In this document: positions 26,611-34,878 of the stretch, piece after piece | Layout of the letters: each line of letters starts with the position of its first letter | How positions within the stretch are numbered: position 1 is the first letter of the stretch | Assembly (NCBI RefSeq): GCF_023101345.1 | Contig: NZ_CP095848.1 | Coordinates: 433,501-497,500 of the forward strand | DNA length: 64,000 bases | DNA from: Hymenobacter sublimis | Lineage (GTDB): Bacteria; Bacteroidota; Bacteroidia; Cytophagales; Hymenobacteraceae | Reading direction: 5' to 3' | Notes under the pieces: generated by a model | What the model saw: only the letters and a program-made list of their open reading frames with translations | What the model was told of the DNA's origin: nothing | The model's database searches: none | Made by a program: the position numbers and the translations under genes

Positions 26611-26749
26611 GAGTGAATTGATATAGTACGTTATCCTGAGGCGTAGCCGAAGACCCTTATTACGCCTGAACGGCAGTCAATCAACGACTCGTGCTGGCGT
26701 GACGAGGTCCTTCGTTGCGCTCAGGATGACGTACTATGTCAATTCACTC
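26611..26749. repeat. Dispersed palindromic element, 139 nt
   Basis: The left arm (GAGTGAATTGATATAGTACG then TTATCCTGAGGC) starts 5 bp after the DUF502 stop. The right arm (GCTCAGGATGACGTACTATG then TCAATTCACTC) ends 15 bp before the next ATG. Arms pair over about 44 nt with a few mismatches. The core ATCCTGAGCG resembles, but is not identical to, the TCATTCCGAGCG arm of other copies. Confidence 0.7.
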
Positions 26750-26764
26750 ACTCACCGATTCACT

Positions 26765-27559
26765 ATGAAAACCCACCTGCATGTTCAGAAGTATGGCGCA
26801 GGGCCGCGGGTAGTGTTGGCATTTCATGGGTACGGGCAGGGAGAAGGCCACTGGCGCACGTTTATCCAGGCGCTAGGCCCGGATGTCACGGTGTACGCCT
26901 TCGACCTGTTTTACCACGGCCGCAGTAAGCTAGCCAAAGCTGATGCGCCGCTCACCAAAAAGCGCCTCGGTGAGCTACTGAGTGAGTTTTTGCGGGTTCA
27001 GAACATTGAGAAATTCAGCCTGCTGGCCTTCAGCATGGGCGCCAAATTCGCCCTTACCCTGGCCGAGCGGGCTCCGGAGCAGGTAGAGCAGGTGTGGCTG
27101 ATTGCGCCCGATGGCCTGCAGCGCCAGTTCTGGTACGCCCTGGCCACTTACCCACCCTGGATGCGCGGGGTATTGGGCCGGGCGGTGCTGCGGCCCCAGC
27201 GTATCCTTCGCTTCCTCGATACCCTGCACCAACGGCGCCTCCTCGACGCCAACCTTATTCGCTTTGCCCAGTGGCAACTTGATAGTCGGGAAAAGCGCCT
27301 GCGCGTGTACCGAAGCTGGACCGGGTTTCGCAAGCTGACCTTCGACCTAAGCAAGCTGGCGGTTACCCTTAACCACCGGCCCACGCCCGTTACGTTCTTT
27401 CTGGGCCGCCACGACCGAGTGATTCCGCACGCGGGTTTGCAAGGGTTTATTGCCTCCCTACGAGCAGCCCATACGGTGGTGCTGGAGGCAGGCCACGCCG
27501 GGCTTATCTATGATGTTGCGGCCTACCTGCGCCGCCACCCCGAACTGCGCCTAGCCTAG
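26765..27559 (+). CDS. Alpha/beta hydrolase
   Basis: 264 residues from ATG 26765. Alpha/beta hydrolase fold with oxyanion block [14 protein letters not shown], nucleophile elbow [12 protein letters not shown] (Ser), acid in [11 protein letters not shown] and catalytic His in [11 protein letters not shown]. No signal peptide, so cytoplasmic. Substrate unknown. The 3' end overlaps the end of the convergent macrodomain gene by 9 bp. Confidence 0.9.
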   Translation: MKTHLHVQKYGAGPRVVLAFHGYGQGEGHWRTFIQALGPDVTVYAFDLFYHGRSKLAKADAPLTKKRLGELLSEFLRVQNIEKFSLLAFSMGAKFALTLAERAPEQVEQVWLIAPDGLQRQFWYALATYPPWMRGVLGRAVLRPQRILRFLDTLHQRRLLDANLIRFAQWQLDSREKRLRVYRSWTGFRKLTFDLSKLAVTLNHRPTPVTFFLGRHDRVIPHAGLQGFIASLRAAHTVVLEAGHAGLIYDVAAYLRRHPELRLA

Positions 27560-28120
27560 CGCGCGGGCCAGCAGCTCAACTCCCTCATCGTCGAAGGCCA
27601 CGAAAACGACCTCCTGCGGAAACTCATGCTCTTGCAGAAATTGCCGCACCTCACGGGTGGCAATTTCTGCTGCCTCCGCCTTGGGGTAGCCGTAAATGCC
27701 GGTGCTGATGCCCGGAAAAGCCACACTGCTCAAGCTGTGTTGCTCGGCTAAATGCAGGCTGTTGCGGTAGCAGTTGGCCAGCAACTCCGGCTCGTGTTTG
27801 TGGCCGCCGTTCCAGACCGGGCCTACCGTATGAATAACGTGGCGGGCCGGCAGCCTACCGCCCGTCGTGATGACGGCCTCGCCGGTGGCAAGCCCGCTGC
27901 CGTAGTGGCTAGCGCGCAGAGCCCGGCAGGCAGCCAGAATTTCGGGTCCGCCGGCGCGGTGAATGGCCCCATCAACGCCGCCCCCGCCCAACAGGCTGGA
28001 ATTGGCGGCGTTTACCACGGCGTCAGTATCCAGGTGCGTAATGTTGCCGCGGTAAAGTAGAATGCGGCCGAAGCGCTGCGCTTCCGCGCGCCAGTTCGAG
28101 GGAGGGGAGGTACCGGGCAT
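27551..28120 (-). CDS. Macrodomain protein (O-acetyl-ADP-ribose deacetylase type)
   Basis: 189 residues from ATG 28120; an ATG at 28162 is also possible. Classic MacroD-type fold: [36 protein letters not shown] has the ADP-ribose-binding loops, [21 protein letters not shown] follows, and [13 protein letters not shown] is the second phosphate loop. The catalytic Asn and Asp of the MacroD2/YmdB class are present (NAANS, GVDGAIH). It would remove ADP-ribose from proteins or cleave O-acetyl-ADP-ribose. It converges with the alpha/beta hydrolase with a 9-bp overlap. Confidence 0.93.
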   Translation of the reverse strand: MPGTSPPSNWRAEAQRFGRILLYRGNITHLDTDAVVNAANSSLLGGGGVDGAIHRAGGPEILAACRALRASHYGSGLATGEAVITTGGRLPARHVIHTVGPVWNGGHKHEPELLANCYRNSLHLAEQHSLSSVAFPGISTGIYGYPKAEAAEIATREVRQFLQEHEFPQEVVFVAFDDEGVELLARALG

Positions 28121-28269
28121 GGCCGTGGGGGTAGGGGTTCGGCACAGGTACGGCCTCGGCACGGCAACCGTTGCTGCTTTAAAGGGCTCAGCGACGCTGG
28201 CGTGCTATCGGCTCGGGAGTCTTTTTTTACGGTTCAGCCCCCGAAAATGTCGGTTTGAGTAGATATGAA

Positions 28270-28300
28270 TTTGCGTATATTGATCGGCGTCCTACGTTTG
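28270..28300 (+). promoter_or_regulatory. Bacteroidota promoter with both elements (TTTG, 19 nt, TACGTTTG)
   Basis: TTTG at 28270-28273 and TACGTTTG at 28293-28300 with 19-nt spacing, matching the sigma-ABfr type consensus (-33 TTTG, -7 TAnnTTTG). It sits 31 bp upstream of ATG 28332. The best two-part promoter I found in the window. Confidence 0.65.
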
Positions 28301-28331
28301 AGCATCCAACAACCCGAAACCCTACGCACTC

Positions 28332-28616
28332 ATGGAAACCTCCCAGCGCGACCCTCAACTATGGCGCATGGCGAAAGACCGCGCCAAGTTCAAATCTCAC
28401 CTGTTCACCTACATCACCGTCAACGCCCTGCTCTGGACCATTTGGCTCCTGACCGGCCGGCCCGCTACGCCCTTGCCCTGGCCCGTGTGGCCCACCGTGT
28501 TCTGGGGCATTGGGGTTGCCATCCAGGGCTTTTCCACCTACGGCAGCATGGGACGGGCGCAGCTTTCGGAGCGGGAATATGAGCGGCTGGTGCGCGAGCG
28601 GGCCAATCGGGTGTAA
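28332..28616 (+). CDS. 2TM domain protein
   Basis: 94 residues with two transmembrane helices (FTYITVNALLWTIWLLTG and WPVWPTVFWGIGVAIQGF), preceded by an amphipathic KDRAKFKSHLFTY segment and followed by a charged tail. This is the 2TM domain of unknown function, found alone or beside LytTR/histidine kinase genes. A clear promoter lies directly upstream. Confidence 0.85.
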   Translation: METSQRDPQLWRMAKDRAKFKSHLFTYITVNALLWTIWLLTGRPATPLPWPVWPTVFWGIGVAIQGFSTYGSMGRAQLSEREYERLVRERANRV

Positions 28617-28672
28617 AAGCGAGCAAAGGCCGAAACTGCAACCTTACCGCCGGGCCCGGGGTTTGTGGCAGT

Positions 28673-29806
28673 ATGAATATGCGCCACTTCCTTCCCTTGC
28701 TGGCCCTAGCCCCGCTGGCTCTGACCTCTTCGGCACCCAAGCCCGCACCGGTTGCCGCGGCTCCGGATGTCAATCTGAGTAAAATTAAGCTGCCGGCTGG
28801 CTTTACCATCAGCTACTTTGCCAAAGGTGTGAAAAGCGCCCGGGAGCTGGCCGTAGGCCCCGACGGTACGGTATACGTGGGCACCAAAGACGACAAGGTA
28901 TTTGCCCTGCCCGACCGCAACAAGGATGGTCGGGCCGATGAAGTGGTTACCGTGGCCACCGGCTTGAACGCACCTAACGGGGTAGCCGTGCGCAACGGTG
29001 CCCTGTACGTGGGCGAAATCAACCGAATTCTGCGCTACGACAACATTGCGGCCCGCCTAAAGCAAAAGCCCAAGCCCGTGGTGGTATATGGCAAGCTCCC
29101 AACCAAGGAGTGGCATGGCTACCGCTACATTGCCTTTGGCCCCGATGGCAAGCTCTACGTGCCGGTAGGAGCGCCCTGCAACACTTGCCTGCCCGAAGAA
29201 CCGATTTACGCCACTATCAACCGCATGAACCCCGACGGCACGGGGCTGGAAACGTACGCCTACGGGGTGCGCAACACGGTCGGCTTCGACTGGAGCCCTC
29301 AGGACAAAGCCCTGTGGTTCACGGATAACGGCCGCGACCAGCTCGGCGACAATCTGCCCGCTGATGAGCTGAACCGCTCGGCCGGCCCCGGTCAGCATTT
29401 CGGCTTCCCATACTTTTTTGCCGGCGACGTGCCCGACCCCGAGTTTGGCAAAGGCAAATCGGCTAGTACCTACATCAAACCCGCCCGCAAGCTGGGGGCG
29501 CACGTGGCGGCGTTGGGTATGAAGTTTTACACCGGCAAGCAGTTTCCGGCCCAGTACCGCAACCAGATTTTCATTCCGGAGCACGGCTCCTGGAACCGGA
29601 GCAACAAAATCGGCTACCGCATCAGCCTCGTGCGCCTCGATGCCACCGGCAAGCAAGCCCGCAGCTACGAAACTTTTGCCGAGGGCTGGCTGCAAGGCCA
29701 AACGCCCTGGGGCCGCCCCGTCTGCCTGCTGGTGCTACCCGACGGTTCCTTGCTGGTTTCCGACGACCAGAATGATGCTGTGTACCGCATCAGCTACAAG
29801 GGTTAA
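28673..29806 (+). CDS. Secreted PQQ-type sugar (sorbosone/glucose) dehydrogenase
   Basis: 377 residues with a signal peptide, periplasmic. A six-bladed propeller of the soluble glucose/sorbosone dehydrogenase family: AVGPDGTVYVGTKDDKVFAL, YRYIAFGPDGKLYVPVGAPC, EPIYATINRMNPDGTGLE, YGVRNTVGFDWSPQ, WFTDNGRDQLGDNLPADELN and FIPEHGSWNRS are typical blade motifs, with the catalytic His in the YRYIAFG region expected from the family. No PQQ synthesis genes are visible in the window, so the cofactor would come from elsewhere. Its stop codon lies inside the left arm of a perfect inverted repeat. Confidence 0.88.
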   Translation: MNMRHFLPLLALAPLALTSSAPKPAPVAAAPDVNLSKIKLPAGFTISYFAKGVKSARELAVGPDGTVYVGTKDDKVFALPDRNKDGRADEVVTVATGLNAPNGVAVRNGALYVGEINRILRYDNIAARLKQKPKPVVVYGKLPTKEWHGYRYIAFGPDGKLYVPVGAPCNTCLPEEPIYATINRMNPDGTGLETYAYGVRNTVGFDWSPQDKALWFTDNGRDQLGDNLPADELNRSAGPGQHFGFPYFFAGDVPDPEFGKGKSASTYIKPARKLGAHVAALGMKFYTGKQFPAQYRNQIFIPEHGSWNRSNKIGYRISLVRLDATGKQARSYETFAEGWLQGQTPWGRPVCLLVLPDGSLLVSDDQNDAVYRISYKG

Positions 29807-29930
29807 GTGGTGAAATTGTGAACTTGTGAAATGGTGAGTTGGTGTTCGAAATGGCTTTATAGCGCATATTGCGCTTGCAGGGCAAAGAATGGCTAACTCA
29901 CCATTTCACAAGTTCACAATTTCACCACTT
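29805..29930. repeat. Perfect 36-bp inverted repeat spanning stop to start
   Basis: The left arm 29805-29840 (opens AAGTGGTGAAATTGTGAACT, continues TGTGAAATGGTGAGTT) overlaps the TAA of the dehydrogenase. The right arm 29895-29930 is its exact reverse complement and ends at the base before ATG 29931. Loop 54 nt. Confidence 0.9.
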
Positions 29931-30392
29931 ATGAAGCAGCGCGGACCGAAGCGGACAGTGGGGCGGCGGGAACTAGTAGACTTTCCGCATTTCCAGGTGT
30001 GGGGAGTGGAAGCCAAGGTGGATACCGGGGCCTACACCGGCGCCATTCACTGCTCTAACATTCGCGTGGAAACCGGCACCGATGGCCGGCCGCGCCTGCA
30101 CGTGCAGCTCCTGGACGCGCCGCACCCCGATTTTAATGGCCTGCCCCTGCAGTTTGATGAGTTCACGCTGCGCGACATTCGCAGCTCCAACGGGGAGGTG
30201 CAGGAGCGGTACGTTATCCGGGCGGCAGTGCGGCTGTTTGGGGAAGATTTCGAAACAGAATTTTCGCTTTCTGACCGCTCCGACATGAAATATCCCGTAC
30301 TAATCGGCCGGGTACTGTTGCGCGAGGCCCGGTTGGTGGTAGATGTGGCCCGGCGCAACCTGTCGTATAAAAATAAGCTGGCCGCCCGCTAA
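29931..30392 (+). CDS. RimB-like retropepsin-type protease (ATP-dependent zinc protease family)
   Basis: 153 residues from ATG 29931. The hallmark is the aspartyl-protease-like [16 protein letters not shown] near residue 28, followed by [10 protein letters not shown] and [19 protein letters not shown]. The family is annotated as ATP-dependent zinc protease. In Pseudomonas its member RimB works with RimK, which adds Glu residues to ribosomal protein S6. Here rimK lies 80 bp downstream in the same direction, so a matching role is a reasonable inference. Its start codon is at the end of a perfect inverted repeat. Confidence 0.85.
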   Translation: MKQRGPKRTVGRRELVDFPHFQVWGVEAKVDTGAYTGAIHCSNIRVETGTDGRPRLHVQLLDAPHPDFNGLPLQFDEFTLRDIRSSNGEVQERYVIRAAVRLFGEDFETEFSLSDRSDMKYPVLIGRVLLREARLVVDVARRNLSYKNKLAAR

Positions 30393-30420
30393 CCCGGGCC
30401 GGCTTGCGGTTTAGGTCGCC

Positions 30421-30428
30421 TATCTTTG
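30421..30428 (+). promoter_or_regulatory. -7 promoter box for rimK (TATCTTTG)
   Basis: Exact TAnnTTTG match between the protease stop and the rimK ATG at 30473. A TTG occurs upstream at 30404, but the 14-nt spacing is short. Confidence 0.55.
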
Positions 30429-30472
30429 CCCGGCGCGTCTGCCCCTATTCTTTCATACCTATCCTGCATCCA

Positions 30473-31417
30473 ATGAAACTGGCGATTCTGTCGCGTGAGC
30501 CAAAGCTATACTCTACCACCCGCCTCGTAGAAGCCGCCGAACAGCGTGGGCATGAGGCCGTGGTAGTGGATCATTTGCACTGCAATCTGGTGCTGGAGAA
30601 GGGCAAGCCTGGCATCATCTACGAGGGTCAGAAGCTGGAAGGCTTCGACGCCATTATTCCTCGCATTGGGGCTTCCGTGACGTTTTATGGCTGCGCCGTG
30701 GTGCGGCAGTTTGAGATGATGAAAGTGCGCACGGCCGTGGAGAGCCAAGCCATTGTGCGCAGCCGCGACAAGCTCCGCTCCATGCAGATTTTGAGTCGGG
30801 CCGGGGTAGGCATGCCGAAAACCGCCTTCACCAACTACTCCGACGAAGTACCCGAAATGATTCAGCAGGTAGGCGGGGCGCCCGTCATTATCAAGCTGCT
30901 GGAAGGCACTCAGGGCCTGGGTGTGGTGCTGGCCGAGTCGGCTAAGGCGGCCCAGTCCGTCATCGAGGCGTTTCACAACCTGAAGGCCCGCATCATTGTG
31001 CAGGAGTTCATTGCCGAAAGCAAGGGCGCCGATTTGCGCGCTTTCGTGGTAAATGGCGAGGTAGTGGGAGCCATGAAGCGCCAGGGCAAGGAGGGTGAGT
31101 TCCGCTCCAACCTGCACCGTGGCGGCTCCGGTACCCTCGTCAAGCTGACCCGCGCCGAAAAAGCCGCCGCCCTACTGGCTACCAAGGCCCTAGGCCTGGG
31201 CATTGCCGGCGTGGACATGCTCCAGAGCAAGCGTGGCCCCCTGGTGCTGGAGGTTAACTCTTCGCCCGGCTTGGAAGGCATTGAAAAAGCCACCGGCCTG
31301 AACATTGCCGGCAAAATCATTGAGTACACTGAGCAACTATCGGAAAAGAAAAAGCGGCCGAAACCCATGGTCAAGCCCGCCGAGCCCGAAGCCCTACCCG
31401 ATAATCAGCCGGACTAG
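30473..31417 (+). CDS. rimK: RimK family alpha-L-glutamate ligase
   Basis: 314 residues from ATG 30473. ATP-grasp ligase that adds glutamates to the C-terminus of ribosomal protein S6. Visible are the N-terminal [20 protein letters not shown], substrate loop [19 protein letters not shown], the ATP-grasp [32 protein letters not shown], the metal-binding [17 protein letters not shown] block and a charged Lys/Pro tail. It lies between a RimB-like protease and an M14-type carboxypeptidase-like gene. It ends at a terminator at 31484. Confidence 0.95.
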   Translation: MKLAILSREPKLYSTTRLVEAAEQRGHEAVVVDHLHCNLVLEKGKPGIIYEGQKLEGFDAIIPRIGASVTFYGCAVVRQFEMMKVRTAVESQAIVRSRDKLRSMQILSRAGVGMPKTAFTNYSDEVPEMIQQVGGAPVIIKLLEGTQGLGVVLAESAKAAQSVIEAFHNLKARIIVQEFIAESKGADLRAFVVNGEVVGAMKRQGKEGEFRSNLHRGGSGTLVKLTRAEKAAALLATKALGLGIAGVDMLQSKRGPLVLEVNSSPGLEGIEKATGLNIAGKIIEYTEQLSEKKKRPKPMVKPAEPEALPDNQPD

Positions 31418-31483
31418 CACCTCAACTTCATTTTCAGCCTTGCTTCGGCGGCTTGCCCTGGTAGCTAGGACCTGAAGGCAGCG

Positions 31484-31526
31484 CAAACGACCAGGTTTCC
31501 TTAGGGGGAGTCTGGTCGTTTGTTTT
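31484..31526 (+). terminator. Intrinsic terminator after rimK
   Basis: Stem CAAACGACCAG (31484-31494) / CTGGTCGTTTG (31512-31522) followed by TTTT. Confidence 0.85.
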
Positions 31527-31589
31527 ACGCCGAAGCAGGGTCGGCCGGGTTTTTGTAGACCCGTAGAAATCAAGTTATTCCGCACTGCC

Positions 31590-32672
31590 TTGCCTACCTA
31601 CACCACCGCACCCGCCGACTTATACCTGAATGGCTTAACCATTGCCCCCGGCGAGCAAGTCCTGACGCGGCTTGTGATTTCGCGCCTGCCTTCCGGGACC
31701 GTAATTGACATTCCGGTGCACGTGTTCCGGGCTACTGAGCCGGGGCCCACGGTGCTGCTGATGGCGGGCCTGCACGGCGACGAGGTGAACGGCATTGAAA
31801 CCATTCGGCGCCTGATTCGGCGGCGGATGCTGCAGCCCCAGCGCGGTACCATTCTGGCCATTCCTATCCTCAATATTTACGGCTTCCTGAATTTCTCGCG
31901 GGAGGTGCCCGACGGCAAAGACGTAAACCGCTCATTTCCGGGCAATCCGCGCGGCTCCCTGGCTAGCCGCGTAGCCCACCGTTTCATGCGTGAAATCATG
32001 CCCCTGATTGACTACGGCATTGATTTCCACACGGGCGGGGCAGCCCGGGCCAACATTCCGCAGATTCGATGCCTACTGCACCAGGATGCGGAAACCGACG
32101 CGCTGGCGGAAGCGTTTGGGGCCCCGTTCACGTTGCACGCCGGCCTGCGCCCCGGTTCCCTGCGCGAAACCGCCATGCAGGAGGGCCGCCGCATCATCGT
32201 ATATGAAACCGGTGAGTCGTTGCGCCTCGATGAGGAAGGCATTGACCTGGGCATTGCTGGTACGTTGCGGGTGTTGCACCACTTGGGCATGGTGCCTAGC
32301 GTACCGCCGCCGGCCCGGCCTTCGGTGGTGTGCATGCGCTCTACCTGGCTGCGGGCCAAGTACGCGGGGCTGTTCCGCAGCCTGGTGCATCTGGGCCAGT
32401 ACATTGAGAAAGGCGAGGTGTTTGGCTCCGTGGCTGACCCCTACGGGGAAAATTCTGTGCGGCTGGAGTCGCCGGTGGCGGGCTACATCATTGGGGTAAA
32501 TCATATGCCCGTGGTTAATCAGGGCGACGCCTTGGTGCACGTAGGCCGTACCGATTTGTCGCCGAGCCGGGTTGATTTGGGCGCTCCATTTGAGGAAAAG
32601 CCCATGAATCCGCTCGAAACGGAAGAAGAGGACGAGGAAGCCGGGGAGGAGATGTTGCGCGACGGGGAGTAG
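31590..32672 (+). CDS. Succinylglutamate desuccinylase/aspartoacylase family metallohydrolase
   Basis: 360 residues starting at TTG 31590 (reads PTYTTAPADLYL). M14-type zinc carboxypeptidase fold: GLHGDEVNGIE carries His and Glu zinc ligands, DFHTGGAARANIPQIRC the third ligand, and VYETGESLRLDE the catalytic Glu. The C-terminal region (YIEKGEVFGSVADPYGENS, VRLESPVAGYIIGV) is a biotinyl-lipoyl-like hairpin. Members of this family are commonly beside rimK. With RimK-type ligases adding Glu, a C-terminal Glu-removing activity is an attractive but unproven role. The C-terminus is a Glu/Asp-rich tail. Confidence 0.9.
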   Translation: MPTYTTAPADLYLNGLTIAPGEQVLTRLVISRLPSGTVIDIPVHVFRATEPGPTVLLMAGLHGDEVNGIETIRRLIRRRMLQPQRGTILAIPILNIYGFLNFSREVPDGKDVNRSFPGNPRGSLASRVAHRFMREIMPLIDYGIDFHTGGAARANIPQIRCLLHQDAETDALAEAFGAPFTLHAGLRPGSLRETAMQEGRRIIVYETGESLRLDEEGIDLGIAGTLRVLHHLGMVPSVPPPARPSVVCMRSTWLRAKYAGLFRSLVHLGQYIEKGEVFGSVADPYGENSVRLESPVAGYIIGVNHMPVVNQGDALVHVGRTDLSPSRVDLGAPFEEKPMNPLETEEEDEEAGEEMLRDGE

Positions 32673-32788
32673 GGCCTGTAGTTTCTGCATGCCAACTACC
32701 CGGTAAGGCTTGTTCCGGTATCTCCCGGCATTTTGCTTTACTTTGACTGGCCGTACTGCGGTGCTTTGTCTTCTTCCTTTTTATTTGA

Positions 32789-33445
32789 ATGAAAAACTCC
32801 GTTCAACTTATCATCAACGTGGTATTGGCCCTGGCGGTGGCCGTGCTTTTCTACCTGCATTTTGCCAGCAAACCTGCCGCGGCCGGCAAGAAGCCAGTGG
32901 CCGTAGTTGCTACCCCCACCGATACTACCAGCGCCGCCACCGTCACGGATGAGCCCGCCGACGTGGTAGCCGTAGCCGATACCAACAAAGTGGCCTACGT
33001 AGAATCGGGTAAGCTGCTGGATGGCTACCAGGGCATGAAGGACGCCCGCAAGAGCTTCGAAACCAAAGCCCGCCGCTGGGAAGCTCAGAACCAAACGCTG
33101 GTGCGAGGCTTCCAGACGGCCGTGCAGCAGTATCAACAAAAGGCCGAGGGTATGACCCAGGAACAGCGCGCTTCCACGGAGCAGCAGTTGCAGGGCCGCC
33201 AGGTTCAGGTTGCACAAGAGCAAGAAAAGCTACAGCGCCAAGCCCAGGAGGAGGAAGCCAAAATGACTCAGCAAGTGCTGGAGCGCATCAACAAGCAGGT
33301 GGAGAAATACGGTAAGCAAAATGGCTACCGCCTGATTCTCATTGCTGCGCCCAGCGGCACCATTGCCTACGGCCGCGAAGACCTCGACATCACCGCCCCA
33401 GTCCTCAAGCACCTCAACGACGAGTACCGCGGCGCTAAAAAGTAA
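32789..33445 (+). CDS. OmpH/Skp family periplasmic chaperone-like protein
   Basis: 218 residues with an N-terminal membrane segment (LIINVVLALAVAVLFYLHFA), an Ala/Pro/Thr linker and the Skp fold: VAYVESGKLLDGYQGMKDAR is the usual first strand and hairpin, then a long Gln/Glu-rich coiled-coil arm (about residues 90-175) and a final YGKQNGYRLILIAAPSG...ITAPVLKHLNDEY block. It binds unfolded outer-membrane proteins in the periplasm. Here the signal segment may be an anchor. It ends at a strong terminator. Confidence 0.9.
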   Translation: MKNSVQLIINVVLALAVAVLFYLHFASKPAAAGKKPVAVVATPTDTTSAATVTDEPADVVAVADTNKVAYVESGKLLDGYQGMKDARKSFETKARRWEAQNQTLVRGFQTAVQQYQQKAEGMTQEQRASTEQQLQGRQVQVAQEQEKLQRQAQEEEAKMTQQVLERINKQVEKYGKQNGYRLILIAAPSGTIAYGREDLDITAPVLKHLNDEYRGAKK

Positions 33446-33484
33446 GCAGCCTGCTACCCGTCGCAAGGCGAATATAAATCTTGA

Positions 33485-33520
33485 AACGCCGGCTTTCCCG
33501 AAAAGGAAGCCGGCGTTTTT
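33485..33520 (+). terminator. Intrinsic terminator after ompH
   Basis: Stem AACGCCGGCTTTCC / GGAAGCCGGCGTT with loop CGAAAA and a TTTTT tail. Confidence 0.92.
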
Positions 33521-33800
33521 GCTATAAGCTAGTTTGCTCGGCGTGGCAGTTGTGCTTGGCCATGCACAGGAAAAAGAGGTTGTTTTCAGTACAATACTGA
33601 CCATCATACTCCGGCTCTGCTTGACGCGCAGAATGCCCGGCATGATGGTCTTTTGCAGAGGCTCTGGCTGCATGTGGCGCGCATGAAATAGAAAGCAGCC
33701 GCGCCGGAAACAGCGGCAGGGCGTCGGTGCTGGATTAAACCTTTGGTACTGATGCCTTTCTAAGAGGAAACTAGCCGCTGATAGGTGGCATTTCGTTCTT
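33521..33800. other. Intergenic region with isolated palindrome, no gene seen
   Basis: 280 bp after the ompH terminator. It contains the palindrome at 33599-33650 and a weak AACCTTTG box 58 bp before the next gene. No frame looks coding. Confidence 0.5.
33599..33650. repeat. 52-nt intergenic palindrome
   Basis: GACCATCAT (33599-33607) pairs with ATGATGGTC (33642-33650), with inner CCGG/CCGG and CTGC/GCAG pairs, followed by TTTT. It could be a terminator, but no gene lies directly before it. Confidence 0.6.
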
Positions 33801-34085
33801 ATGAAGAAGCTCCTGAAATTCTCTGCCTTATTCCTGGTCCTGCTGCTGGCCGCTGCTGCGCTGCCAAGCTGCGTGGCTACCGCTCAGCCGGGAGTAGTAG
33901 TAGCTACCGAGCCGGGACCTTATTATGGCCCTGGCTACCGGCCCCGCCCGTACTACCGTCCGCGTCCTTATTACCGCCCGGTACCGCCTCGCGTGGTAGT
34001 AGTAGAGCCGCGCCGAAGGGTGGTAGTACCGGCGCCCCGTCCGTACTACAACGTGCGCCCGCACCGCTACATCCGGGTGCGGTAA
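33801..34085 (+). CDS. Small Tyr/Arg/Pro-rich repeat lipoprotein
   Basis: 94 residues with a lipoprotein signal (ALPSC lipobox). The mature part consists of imperfect YRPRPYYRPRPYYRP repeats and VVVVEPRRRVVVPAPRPYY. This is a basic, Tyr- and Pro-rich, probably unstructured surface or periplasmic protein. Such short repeats are common in envelope stress-type proteins of Bacteroidota, but I cannot name a family. A larger overlapping frame (33785-34348) has no signal and is rejected. Confidence 0.75.
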   Translation: MKKLLKFSALFLVLLLAAAALPSCVATAQPGVVVATEPGPYYGPGYRPRPYYRPRPYYRPVPPRVVVVEPRRRVVVPAPRPYYNVRPHRYIRVR

Positions 34086-34104
34086 CCGGCTCCGCTTTCC
34101 TTTC

Positions 34105-34142
34105 CAGCAACGCCCTGCCAACGTACTGGTGGGGCGTTGCTG
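34105..34142 (+). terminator. Hairpin after the 33801 gene, probable terminator
   Basis: Stem CAGCAACGCC (34105-34114) / GGCGTTGCTG (34133-34142) 20 bp after the stop. No T-tract follows, so termination is less sure. Confidence 0.55.
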
Positions 34143-34187
34143 TGCAAACACTACCGCATATGGGGGCTGGCAAAGGACTGGGTACAG

Positions 34188-34221
34188 AAAAACCCGGCCC
34201 CACCATCAGCGGAACCGGGTT
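34188..34221 (-). terminator. Intrinsic terminator for the 34251 gene
   Basis: Stem AACCCGG (34191-34197) / CCGGGTT (34215-34221) with an A-run on the plus strand, hence a U-tract on the minus transcript. Confidence 0.75.
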
Positions 34222-34250
34222 AACTAGAGCTGTAACGATGTCGGTAGTAC

Positions 34251-34820
34251 TTAGAAAGCGAAGCGCAGGCTCAGGGCCGCATCATTATAGAAACCGGTGT
34301 AGCCATCAAATACTTCGAAGAAGGGCTTATAGTCGACGCCCACGGTGAAGGGCAAATCTTCCATTTTGTACTCCAAGCCCAGAATCAGGTCGGCCCCGCC
34401 TACGATGTAGTTCCGGTCGTCGCGGTAGTAGGCGTAGTAGAAGTCGTTTTTCTTGCCTCGAACGTAGCGCCCATCCAGCACGTAGTAGCGGCCGGCGTAG
34501 GAGCCAATGTGGCCGCCCGCGCCATAGTAAAACTGCAGGCCCTTAAAATCAGAGACGGGAAGGTGCTTTTCCAGCAGCAGTGTGAGCCGGCCGCCCCGGG
34601 CTTGGTATTCGCGTGTGAGCAGTCCTTCGAAGGCTACGTTGTTCTTGCCGCTCAAGAAGTGCTTGAACGTGAGGCCCGACGACCAGCCGCCGCCGCGCAG
34701 GCCAATGGCCGTTTCGTAGCCGGCGCCGCTGCCGCCACTTTTCTTCTTGCTCTGCGCCTGGGCTCCTCCCGAAGTTGCCAACAGCCCTAGGGCTACTAAA
34801 CCAAAAATGAAACGCTTCAT
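34251..34820 (-). CDS. Outer-membrane beta-barrel protein
   Basis: 189 residues with a Sec signal peptide (cleavage near AQAQ). The mature sequence has Gly/Tyr-rich alternating strands (ETAIGLRGGGWSSGLTFKHF, YGAGGHIGSYAGRYYVLDG, FTVGVDYKPFFEV) and ends in aromatic LSLRFAF, the signal for the BAM complex. Probably an eight-stranded barrel. Function unknown. It has its own promoter box (34857-34864) and terminator. Confidence 0.85.
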   Translation of the reverse strand: MKRFIFGLVALGLLATSGGAQAQSKKKSGGSGAGYETAIGLRGGGWSSGLTFKHFLSGKNNVAFEGLLTREYQARGGRLTLLLEKHLPVSDFKGLQFYYGAGGHIGSYAGRYYVLDGRYVRGKKNDFYYAYYRDDRNYIVGGADLILGLEYKMEDLPFTVGVDYKPFFEVFDGYTGFYNDAALSLRFAF

Positions 34821-34856
34821 GCGGAAAAAGAAACTAGTAAATAGTTAAACGTCCCG

Positions 34857-34864
34857 CAAAAGTA
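34857..34864 (-). promoter_or_regulatory. -7 promoter box (TACTTTTG) for the barrel gene
   Basis: CAAAAGTA on the plus strand, an exact minus-strand TAnnTTTG 36 bp upstream of the ATG at 34820. Confidence 0.55.
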
Positions 34865-34878
34865 CAAGATTGACCGGA

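Noticed and set aside
33785-34348. 187-codon frame overlapping the small YRP-rich lipoprotein
   Set aside because: No signal peptide, and it reads through two hairpins; the other frame has a full lipoprotein signal.
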